Positions 51,013-59,510 of a DNA stretch of 64,000 bases are shown in pieces; the first letter of the stretch is position 1; each line of letters begins with the position of its first letter. Origin of the DNA: Rubrobacter xylanophilus. GTDB lineage: Bacteria > Actinomycetota > Rubrobacteria > Rubrobacterales > Rubrobacteraceae. The DNA lies in assembly GCF_007164525.1 (NCBI RefSeq), contig NZ_AP019791.1, positions 1,289,501-1,353,500 on the forward strand. The letters are read 5' to 3'. The notes under the pieces were generated by a model. The model made no database searches and was not told where the DNA came from. It saw only the letters and a program-made list of their open reading frames with translations. The position numbers were made by a program, and so were the translations under genes.

Positions 51013-51788
51013 GGCCGCCCCCCGCGCTCTCGGAGAGCGCCGCGCGCACCTCCTGCAGCCACCGCCCGGCCCGCTCCGGCCCGCCCTCGCCGACGAGCTG
51101 CATGAGCCGGCTGCCAATGATGATCCCGTCGGCCTCGCCTGCGGCCTCGCGGGCGGCCTCCGCCGAGCCGATGCCGAAGCCCAGAGCCACCGGGGCGGAG
51201 ACCTTCGCCCGCACCCGCCGCAAAAGCTCCACCGCCCCGGGGGGCAGCTTCTCCCGCACCCCGGTGACCCCGGCCACCGAGACGCAGTAGACGAAGCCCG
51301 AGGCGAGACGCCCGATCTCCTCCAGCCGCCGGTCGGTGGAGGTGGGCGCGGCGAGCGGGCAGAAAGCCACCCCGGCGTCCTCCATGGCTCGCGCGAAATC
51401 CCCCGCCTCGTCGACGGGCAGGTCGGGGATCACCACCCCGCTGATCCCGGCCTCGCCGGCCTCCCGGACGAACCGCTCCACCCCCCGCGCGAAGATCAGA
51501 TTGTAGTACACGAGCACGACGACCGGCGCCCGCCCGGAGAACTCCCCGGCCAGCCCCAGAGAGTAGTCCACGTCCGCGCCGTTCTCGAGCGCCCGGGCGG
51601 TGGTGTCCTGGATGGTGGGGCCGTCGGCGAGCGGGTCGGAGAAGGGAACTCCCACCTCCAGCACGTCGGCCCCGGCCTCCAGATAGGCCTCGGCCACCTC
51701 CCGCGCCCCCCCGAGCGAGGGATACCCGGCGGTGAGGTAGGGGATGAGCGCCGGACGCCCCTTGGAGAAGGCCCCGAGCAGGCGCTCC

Positions 51789-51799
<11 letters not shown>
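51008..51799 (-). CDS. trpA: Tryptophan synthase alpha chain
   Basis: This 263-residue TIM-barrel subunit releases indole from indole-3-glycerol phosphate. [40 protein letters not shown] with the catalytic glutamate and aspartate, and [13 protein letters not shown] for phosphate binding are clear. [19 protein letters not shown] is the flexible loop region. The GTG start lies within the end of trpB (eleven-base overlap), as expected for subunits made in equal amounts. Its stop overlaps the proposed accD start. Confidence 0.96.
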
Positions 51800-52980
<1,181 letters not shown>

Positions 52981-52997
<17 letters not shown>

Positions 52998-53598
52998 TCA
53001 CGAACCTCCGCACCAGTTCGGCGTTCTTTCTGCCGGGCGCCTCCTCCAGCGAGCTCGAGGCGTCCACCCCGTAAGGGTCGAAGAACTCGATGGCCGCCCG
53101 CACGTTACCGGGCGTGAGCCCTCCGGAGACGACGATGTTAGCACAGCCCCGGAGCGCCTTGGCCACCTCCCATTCGAACCGGGAGCCGGTCCCCCCGTAG
53201 GCGCCCTCCCTCCAGGCATCGAGCAGGAAGAGATCGGCGGGGTAGCGCTCGATCTCCTGGAGCGAGCCCGCATCCCGGACCCGCACCGCCTTGATCACGC
53301 CCACCCCTCCCTCGCTCACCCGCTCGACCTCCTCCGGCCCCTCGTCGCCGTGCAGCTGGGCGTAGTCCAGCCCGACCCCGCACGCCACGCGCAACACCTC
53401 CTCGGCGCCTGCGTTCACGAACACGCCCACCTTCATCACTCCTTCCGGCAGCGCGGCGACGATCTCACGCGCCCGCTCCACCCCCACGCACCGCGGGCTC
53501 CTCTCGAAGAAGACGAACCCGATGGCGTCGGCCCCGGCCTCCGCCGCGACCCGGGCGTCTTCGACGCTGGTTATCCCGCAGACCTTCACCTTCACCAT
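52981..53598 (-). CDS. trpF: Phosphoribosylanthranilate isomerase
   Basis: This 205-residue TIM barrel carries out the Amadori step of tryptophan synthesis. [20 protein letters not shown] has the catalytic cysteine, [33 protein letters not shown], and [20 protein letters not shown] with the phosphate-binding turn and [14 protein letters not shown] are all typical. ATG at 53598 begins the second half of the trp cluster, separated from trpC by a plus-strand small ORF and an EAL gene. It must therefore have its own promoter, probably in the 229-base gap upstream. Confidence 0.95.
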
Positions 53599-53673
53599 AC
53601 GCCAGGGATTGTAAACCCTCGCCGGGGGCAGGTCGCGGCCCGCCACCCGGCTCGCAGGCGGAGAGGCTGCCCT

Positions 53674-53698
53674 GGTGCTACCCCCGACGTCTAGCACC
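53674..53698. repeat. Inverted repeat in the trpF/small-ORF divergent gap
   Basis: GGTGCTA at 53674-53680 pairs with TAGCACC at 53692-53698 around eleven bases. It lies in the gap that must hold the trpF promoter and that of the divergent small ORF. An operator or attenuator are possible; no tryptophan-codon leader peptide was seen. Confidence 0.4.
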
Positions 53699-53827
53699 GG
53701 CGTGCACCTTCGGGCGCATAAAGGCGGCTTGTGGTCCCGAAGCCTTCCCCGGGAGGGGTGCGGTCTGTAGCATCGGATCATGATGGCTTTGCATGCGCAA
53801 CCCGGGAAGAGGCGAGGAGCGATCCCG

Positions 53828-54061
53828 ATGATAAGGGTACTCATCAGGCTGGAGTCGGAGGTCGAACGGCAGGTCTCCATCAGGGCGGAGAGCATCCGGC
53901 AGGCGCTGGCGGCAGCGCAAAGGGCCTACCCGGGTTCGCGGGCACGCGTGATCTTCCCGATCGACGGCGAATCGTTCTTCGTGAAGGGCTCCCCGGCCGA
54001 GGAGAAGACCCGGGGGGAATGCCCGTCCGCTGTCGGATACTCTCGGGAGTCGGGTGCGTGA
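53828..54061 (+). CDS. Small protein of unknown function next to EAL gene
   Basis: This 77-residue protein starts at an ATG behind GAGGAG. MIRVLIRLESEVERQVSIRA, then SIRQALAAAQRAYPGSRARV and IFPIDGESFFVKGS suggest a beta-alpha-beta fold; the tail is probably disordered. No family is recognised. It is 104 bases upstream of the EAL gene on the same strand, and both interrupt the trp cluster, so they may be one inserted unit. Confidence 0.6.
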   Translation: MIRVLIRLESEVERQVSIRAESIRQALAAAQRAYPGSRARVIFPIDGESFFVKGSPAEEKTRGECPSAVGYSRESGA

Positions 54062-54165
54062 AACACCCCACCCGCCAGCATCCGCGGGCAGCCGGAGCAA
54101 GCCGCGGTGACGAACGATGAACGACACCGGTGTGCCCCTCCCCTCCGGGAGAACCGGAGCCCGGC

Positions 54166-54939
54166 ATGCAGGATAGCCTGCTGCGGGCCATCGAGCGGGA
54201 GGAGTTGTCCGTCCTCTACCAGCCCCAGCTCTTTCTGGAGACCGGCCATGCGGCGGGAGCGGAGGCGCTCGTGCGCTGGGAGCGCCCCGAGGAGGGCCTC
54301 ATTCCCCCGGAGCGCTTCATCCCGCTGGCCGAGGAGAGCGGGGCGATCCTGGACCTGGGGCGCTGGGTGCTGGAGAGTGCCTGCCGGCAGGCCGCCCTCT
54401 GGCAAAGGAGCCTGCGGGGCCTGAGGGTGGGGGTCAACGTCTCGGTGCTGCAGCTGGAGCATCCCGGCTTCCCCGGCGTACTGGAGGAGATCCTCCGCTC
54501 CACCGGGGCTGCGCCGGAGGGGATCGTGCTGGAGATCACCGAGAGCGCGCTGCTGGAGCACGAGCGCCGGGCCACCGAGGCGCTCTGGAGGATCCGGGGC
54601 TCGGGCGTGAGGCTCGCGGCGGACGACTTCGGCACGGGCTACTCCTCGCTCTCCTACCTGGATCGCTTCCCGGTGGACTACATCAAGATAGACCGCTCGC
54701 TGGTCCGGCGGCTGGAGACCAACGGAGAACGGACGGCCTCGCTCCTGGAGGCGCTGGTGGTCTTCGCCCACTCGCTGAAGATGCGGGTCGTCGCCGAGGG
54801 CCTGGAGACCGGGGTACAGCTGGAGCTGCTGCGCGGGATGCGCTGCGACATCGGTCAGGGGCTGCTGTTCTCGGAGCCCCTCCCGGCCGAAGAGGCGGAG
54901 GCCTTCCTGAGGGAGCGGCTGCTGCCGCGGTCCCCCTAG
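54166..54939 (+). CDS. Stand-alone EAL-domain cyclic-di-GMP phosphodiesterase
   Basis: This 257-residue protein is a single EAL domain with no sensor or GGDEF part. The EAL motif is AEALVRW (Glu33), followed by VGVNVSVLQLEHPGF (asparagine), IVLEITESALLE, LAADDFGTGYSSLSYLDRFP with both aspartates, VDYIKIDRSLV with the lysine, and VVAEGLETGVQLELL. CDIGQGLLFSEPL has the glutamine. All residues needed to hydrolyse c-di-GMP are present. ATG at 54166 follows GGAG. It lies between trpF and trpC on the opposite strand, and its stop overlaps the trpC stop by four bases. Confidence 0.94.
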   Translation: MQDSLLRAIEREELSVLYQPQLFLETGHAAGAEALVRWERPEEGLIPPERFIPLAEESGAILDLGRWVLESACRQAALWQRSLRGLRVGVNVSVLQLEHPGFPGVLEEILRSTGAAPEGIVLEITESALLEHERRATEALWRIRGSGVRLAADDFGTGYSSLSYLDRFPVDYIKIDRSLVRRLETNGERTASLLEALVVFAHSLKMRVVAEGLETGVQLELLRGMRCDIGQGLLFSEPLPAEEAEAFLRERLLPRSP

Positions 54940-55706
54940 GTTATGGCGGCGAGCCGCCCCACGAGCTCCGGGTCGCGCATGGCCGCCTCGCCCACCAGCA
55001 CGGCATCCGCCCCGGCCTCCCGCATCCTCCGGGCATCCTCTGCGGTCTTTATCCCGCTCTCGGCCACCCGGATCACACCCTCCAGCGCGGGCGCGAGGCG
55101 CTCGAAGGTCGCGAGATCCACGCTGAAGTCCCGCAGGTCCCGGTTGTTGACCCCGACGATGCAGGCCCCGGCCTCGAGAGCGAGCCCGGCCTCCCGCTCA
55201 TCGTGAACCTCGACCAGCGCGGCCACCCCCACCTCCCCGGCGAGCGCCACGTAGCGGGCCAGCTCCTCCCCGGTGAAGAGCGCGGCGATGAGCAGCACGG
55301 CGTCGGCCCGGACGGCCGCCTCCAGCACCTGCACCTCGTCCACCGTGAAGTCCTTGCGCAGCACGGGCAGACCCGTCGCACCGCGGGCCGCGTCGAGGTC
55401 CTCGAGCGAGCCCCCGAAACGCTCGGGCTCTGTCAGAACCGACAGACAGCCGGCCCCGAGCCGCTCGTAGAGGGCGGCCTGCCGGGCGGGATCGGCCTCC
55501 CGGATAAAGCCCGCCGAGGGCGAGGCACGTTTTATCTCGGAGATCACGGAGAGCCCCGGGGCGGCGAGCGCCGCCGCGAAGTCCCGCTTCTCGGAGCGCA
55601 GGGCCTCCCGGTAGAGGACTTCGGGGTCCGTGCTCCCCCGCAGCGCGGCGGCCCGACGCCGGGCCGCCGCGGCGAGGGAGTCCAGCACCGTCCCGCTCTC
55701 CCTCAC
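54936..55706 (-). CDS. trpC: Indole-3-glycerol phosphate synthase
   Basis: This 256-residue TIM barrel closes the indole ring. VISEIKRASPSAGFIREADP with the catalytic lysine, LPVLRKDFTVDEVQVLEAA, VGVNNRDLRDFSVDLATFER and RVAESGIKTAEDARRMREAG are hallmark segments. It is a separate enzyme, not fused to TrpF as in enteric bacteria. Its start overlaps trpD by four bases. Its stop overlaps that of the convergent EAL gene, which cuts the trp genes into two transcription units. Confidence 0.96.
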   Translation of the reverse strand: MRESGTVLDSLAAAARRRAAALRGSTDPEVLYREALRSEKRDFAAALAAPGLSVISEIKRASPSAGFIREADPARQAALYERLGAGCLSVLTEPERFGGSLEDLDAARGATGLPVLRKDFTVDEVQVLEAAVRADAVLLIAALFTGEELARYVALAGEVGVAALVEVHDEREAGLALEAGACIVGVNNRDLRDFSVDLATFERLAPALEGVIRVAESGIKTAEDARRMREAGADAVLVGEAAMRDPELVGRLAAIT

Positions 55707-56731
55707 ACCACCCTCCCGGCGATCCGCCGGCTCACCCGCACGAAGCGCTCCAGCGCCGTGAGCGCCTCCCCGCTCTCCACCGAGCGCTCGGCCAGACGCA
55801 CCCCCTCCTCCACGGAGGAGGCCCCGCCGGAGACGTAGATCGCCGCCCCGGCGTTCAGGACGATCACGTCCCTCGCCGCCCCCCGCTCCTCCCCGGAGAG
55901 CACGTCCCGCAGGATGCGGGCGTTCAGGTGAGCGTCACCGCCGAGCAGGCCGTCCGGGGAGTGGCGGGCGAGCCCGAAATCCTCCGGAGAGACCTCGTAC
56001 TCCCTCACCCCTTCCCCCCCCACCTCGGCGACCAGCGTGGGGCCGGTCACCGTCATCTCGTCCATCCCGTCCCGCCCGTGCACCACCAGCGCCCGCTCGG
56101 CCCCGAGGCTCTCCAGCGCCTCGGCCATCGGCCGCACGTAGCCGGCCGAGAAGACCCCCACCAGCTGCCGCCGCGCACCGGCGGGGTTGGTGAGCGGCCC
56201 CAGCAGGTTGAAGACCGTCCGGAAGGGCAGCTCCGCCCGCACCGGGGCCACGTACTTCATCGCCGGGTGGTGGGTGCGGGCGAACATGAAGCCGATCCCC
56301 GCCTCCTCGATGCAGCGGGAGACCTGCTCCGGAGAGAGCTCTATGGCCGCCCCCAGGGCCTCCAGCACGTCGGCGCTCCCCGCCCGGCTGGTCGCCGCCC
56401 GGTTGCCGTGCTTGGCGACGATCACACCCGCCCCCCGGGCCACGAACGCGGCGGCGGTGGAGACGTTTATGGTTCCTTTGGCGTCGCCGCCGGTCCCACA
56501 GGTGTCCACCACACCTTCCGGGGCCCTCACCCGGGCGGCGAAGCGCCGCATGGCGCGGGCGAAGCCCACGATCTCCTGCACCGACTCACCCCGGATGCGC
56601 AGCGCCGTCAGCAGGGCCGCCGTCGCCTCCGGGCTCGCCCCCCCCTCCATGATCGTCTCCAGCGCCCGCTCGGCCTCCCCCTCGGACAGGGGCTCACCGG
56701 CGGCCGCCTTGCGTAACGCCTCGCGCAGCAA
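55703..56731 (-). CDS. trpD: Anthranilate phosphoribosyltransferase
   Basis: This 342-residue enzyme attaches phosphoribose to anthranilate. VDTCGTGGDAKGTINVSTAA is the PRPP loop, followed by VAKHGNRAATSRAGSADVLE, FMFARTHHPAMKYVAPVRAE and FNLLGPLTNPAGARRQLVGV. It is stand-alone, not fused to TrpG. It begins one base after the trpG stop and overlaps trpC by four, so trpG-trpD-trpC form one operon. Confidence 0.96.
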   Translation of the reverse strand: MLREALRKAAAGEPLSEGEAERALETIMEGGASPEATAALLTALRIRGESVQEIVGFARAMRRFAARVRAPEGVVDTCGTGGDAKGTINVSTAAAFVARGAGVIVAKHGNRAATSRAGSADVLEALGAAIELSPEQVSRCIEEAGIGFMFARTHHPAMKYVAPVRAELPFRTVFNLLGPLTNPAGARRQLVGVFSAGYVRPMAEALESLGAERALVVHGRDGMDEMTVTGPTLVAEVGGEGVREYEVSPEDFGLARHSPDGLLGGDAHLNARILRDVLSGEERGAARDVIVLNAGAAIYVSGGASSVEEGVRLAERSVESGEALTALERFVRVSRRIAGRVV

Positions 56732-56732
56732 C

Positions 56733-57299
56733 CTAAAGACCTTCCAGGAAGTTGCCGAGCAGCCTCAGCCCCACCCCGGTGAGGATGCTCTCCGGATGGA
56801 ACTGCACCCCCTCCACCGGGTACTCCCTGTGCCGGACCCCCATGATCACACCGTCCCCCGTGCGCGAGACGACCTCCAGGCAATCCGGCACCGAACCGGG
56901 CTCTACGACGAGCGAGTGGTAGCGGGTGGCCTCGAATCCCTGCTCCAACCCCCGATAGACCCCCCTGCCGTCGTGCAGGATGCGGGAGGTCTTGCCGTGC
57001 ACCGGCTCCCCCCGCACGATCCGGGCCCCGAATGCCTGCCCGATGGCCTGATGGCCCAGGCAGACCCCCAGCACCGGCACCTCGCGGCCCACCTCCCGCA
57101 CGAGCTCCACCGAGACGCCCGCCTCGTTGGGGGTGCACGGTCCCGGCGAGACGACTATCCTGTCTGGATGCAGCCTGGGGACGTCGGCGACGGAGACCTC
57201 GTCGTTGCGCCGCACCAGCACCTCGGCCCCAAGCTCGCCCAGGTACTGGACGAGGTTGTAGGTGAAGGAGTCGTAGTTGTCTATGACCAGGACCCGCAC
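56733..57299 (-). CDS. trpG: Anthranilate synthase glutamine amidotransferase subunit
   Basis: This 188-residue class I amidotransferase makes ammonia from glutamine for anthranilate synthase. VLVIDNYDSFTYNLVQYLGE, VSPGPCTPNEAG, the nucleophile Cys80 in VLGVCLGHQAIGQAFG, and GVQFHPESILTGVG with the histidine-glutamate pair are typical. It could also serve aminodeoxychorismate synthase (PabA), since these proteins are often shared. No trpE lies upstream; the divergent gene at 57346 is unrelated. The partner subunit must be encoded elsewhere. Confidence 0.94.
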   Translation of the reverse strand: MRVLVIDNYDSFTYNLVQYLGELGAEVLVRRNDEVSVADVPRLHPDRIVVSPGPCTPNEAGVSVELVREVGREVPVLGVCLGHQAIGQAFGARIVRGEPVHGKTSRILHDGRGVYRGLEQGFEATRYHSLVVEPGSVPDCLEVVSRTGDGVIMGVRHREYPVEGVQFHPESILTGVGLRLLGNFLEGL

Positions 57300-57345
57300 G
57301 TATGACGCAGATTTTAACGGAAAAGCACGAGCATAGGAGGTTCAT

Positions 57346-58296
57346 ATGCCCCTGATCCTCACCGAGACCGAGGTTGCGGACCTTCTGGACATGGGCTCCA
57401 CCATCGACGCCGTGGAGGCGGCGCTCAGAGCCCAGGCGGAGGGGAGAGCCACGAACCGGGCCCGGCGCCGGGTGATGATGCCGGGCAGCGGCCTGAACTT
57501 CATGGCCGCCGGCTTCCCCGATAGCGGGCTCTCGGGGATAAAGGTCTACTCGGTCTCCCGGGCTGGCGCCCGCTTCTACACCCTGCTCTTCGACGCCGAG
57601 AGCGGCGAGCTGCTCTCGATCATGCAGTCGGACAAGCTGGGGCAGATGCGCACCGGGGCCGCCAGCGGCGTCTCCGTCCGCCACCTGGCCCGCGAGGACG
57701 CCACCACCCTGGGAATGTACGGCTCCGGCTGGCAGGCCGAGAGCCAGCTCGAGGCCATCGCCGCCGTCCGGGATCTCTCCCGGGTGATCGTCTACAGCCG
57801 CCGCGAGGAGTCCCGCAAGGAGTTCGCCGCCAGGATGAGCGAGCGGCTCGGCATGGAGGTCGAGACCACCGCGAACGCCGACGAGCCCGCGGCCCAGGAC
57901 ATCGTGGTGACGATCACCTCCTCGCGGGAGCCGGTGCTCCTCGGCGAATGGCTCCGCCCCGGAACCCACGTGATCGCCGCGGGCTCCAACTTCCTCTCCA
58001 AGAGCGAGATCGACCCGGAGACGGTCCGCCGGGCGAGCTTCGTGTGCGTGGATTCCCGGGAAGAGCTGGGGCTGGAGGCCGGAGACCTGCTGCGCCCTCT
58101 CGAGTCCGGCGCGATCTTCCCGGAGGCGATCTACGAGCTGGGGCAGGTGATCGCCGGCCAGGTGCCGGGACGCCGGGGACCGGAGGACATCACCCTGTTC
58201 GCCAGCCAGGGTCTGGCCCTGGAGGACGTCGCCGCGGCCCGGGTGGTCTACGACCGGGCCGTAGCGCGGGACGTCGGAAGGGACATCGAGTTTTGA
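57346..58296 (+). CDS. Ornithine cyclodeaminase/mu-crystallin family protein
   Basis: This 316-residue NAD(P)-binding protein has the family pattern LTETEVADLLDMGSTIDAVE, GIKVYSVSRAGARFYTLLFD, MRTGAASGVSVRHLAREDAT, and the Rossmann loop LGMYGSGWQAESQLEAIAAV. The aspartate that deaminates ornithine in the true cyclodeaminase is not clearly in place, so the reaction could be ornithine cyclodeamination, alanine dehydrogenation or reduction of a cyclic imine. ATG follows AGGAGG. It is divergent from trpG across only 46 bases, and its stop overlaps the start of the MFS gene by four. Confidence 0.9.
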   Translation: MPLILTETEVADLLDMGSTIDAVEAALRAQAEGRATNRARRRVMMPGSGLNFMAAGFPDSGLSGIKVYSVSRAGARFYTLLFDAESGELLSIMQSDKLGQMRTGAASGVSVRHLAREDATTLGMYGSGWQAESQLEAIAAVRDLSRVIVYSRREESRKEFAARMSERLGMEVETTANADEPAAQDIVVTITSSREPVLLGEWLRPGTHVIAAGSNFLSKSEIDPETVRRASFVCVDSREELGLEAGDLLRPLESGAIFPEAIYELGQVIAGQVPGRRGPEDITLFASQGLALEDVAAARVVYDRAVARDVGRDIEF

Positions 58297-59450
58297 CGCT
58301 CGGGCCGCCCCTGCGGGCGGCCCGGCTCGCGGTGCTCGCCGTCTTCTTCCTGAACGGCGTGCTGGTCGCGAGCTGGTTCGTCCGCATCCCTGCGGTGCAG
58401 GAACGTCTCGACCTCGGCGAGGGGCTGCTCGGCGTGGCCCTCCTCGGCTCGGCGGCCGGGGCGCTGGCGGCTATGCCGGCGACGGGCTGGCTGATCTCGC
58501 GCCTCGGTAGCCGCCCGGTGGTCCTCGGCGCCGGACTGTGCCTCTGCGCCGCTCTCCTGCTCCCGGCCCTCGCCCCGAACCTCCTCGCGCTCACGCTCTC
58601 CCTGGCGGCCCTCGGGGCGAGCAACGGCGCGCTCGACGTCTCGATGAACGCACATGGCGTCGCCGTGGAGAAGAACTACGGGCGGCCCATCCTCTCCTCC
58701 TTCCACGCGGCCTTCAGCCTGGGAGGTCTCACGGGATCGGCGCTCGGCGGACTGGCCGCCGCCCGGGGCGTCGGGGTCCTCCACCACTTCCTCGCCGTCT
58801 CCGCCCTCGCGCTGCTGGCCTTCGCCCCGGCCTTCCTGGCCATGCTCCCGGCGAGCGCGGACGCCGGAAGCGGCGGGGGTCCGGCCTTCCGGCGTCCGAC
58901 GCGGGCGCTGGCGGGGCTCGGGGTGGTCGCCTTCTGCGTCCTGCTCGGGGAGGGCGCGATGGCCGACTGGAGCGCCGTCTATCTCGACGACACGCTCGGC
59001 ACCGGCCCCGGGCTCGCCGCGGCGGGCTACGCCGCCTTCTCGGTCGCCATGACCGCCGGCCGGCTCGCCGGGGACCGCCTCAACCGGCGCTTCGGGCCCG
59101 CGGCCGTCGTCCGCTCCGGCGGCGCCCTGGCCGCCTTCGGGCTCGGGGCCTCGCTCGCCGCCGTCCACCCCCTCGCCGCCCTCGCGGGCTTCGCCTGCGC
59201 CGGGCTCGGCTTCTCCGCCGTCTTCCCCGCGGCCCTGAGCGCCGCCGGTCACTCCCCCGACATGCCCCCCGGCTCCGCGATAGCCGCCGTCTCCACCGCA
59301 GGATATCTCGGTTTCCTCGTCGGCCCTCCGGCCATAGGCTTTCTCGCCGAGCTCGCCGGGCTCGGCGGCGCGCTCTACCTGGTCGTCGCCCTGAGCGCCA
59401 CCATAGCCCTGCTCTCCGGCGCGGTCGGAAGGGCAAGAAAAGGGCCCTGA
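58293..59450 (+). CDS. MFS transporter, YbjJ-like
   Basis: This 385-residue protein has about twelve membrane helices. NGALDVSMNAHGVAVEKNYG after helix 4, ILSSFHAAFSLGGLTGSALG, and GEGAMADWSAVYLDDTLG at the start of the second half are characteristic of the YbjJ/FucP-side MFS group. The TTG start overlaps the cyclodeaminase stop by four bases and has GGAAGGG about ten bases upstream, so translation is coupled. Export of an amino acid-derived product or import of a sugar are both possible. The substrate is unknown. Confidence 0.9.
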   Translation: MTLGPPLRAARLAVLAVFFLNGVLVASWFVRIPAVQERLDLGEGLLGVALLGSAAGALAAMPATGWLISRLGSRPVVLGAGLCLCAALLLPALAPNLLALTLSLAALGASNGALDVSMNAHGVAVEKNYGRPILSSFHAAFSLGGLTGSALGGLAAARGVGVLHHFLAVSALALLAFAPAFLAMLPASADAGSGGGPAFRRPTRALAGLGVVAFCVLLGEGAMADWSAVYLDDTLGTGPGLAAAGYAAFSVAMTAGRLAGDRLNRRFGPAAVVRSGGALAAFGLGASLAAVHPLAALAGFACAGLGFSAVFPAALSAAGHSPDMPPGSAIAAVSTAGYLGFLVGPPAIGFLAELAGLGGALYLVVALSATIALLSGAVGRARKGP

Positions 59451-59510
59451 TCGCGCATAGAATCCCCTACTCGTGGACGGAATACCCCGAACAGACCGGA
59501 GGGAGACGCC

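Noticed and set aside
53599-53827. Possible c-di-GMP riboswitch upstream of the small ORF and EAL gene
   Set aside because: The gap is structured, but I could not find the conserved core of the known c-di-GMP aptamers.
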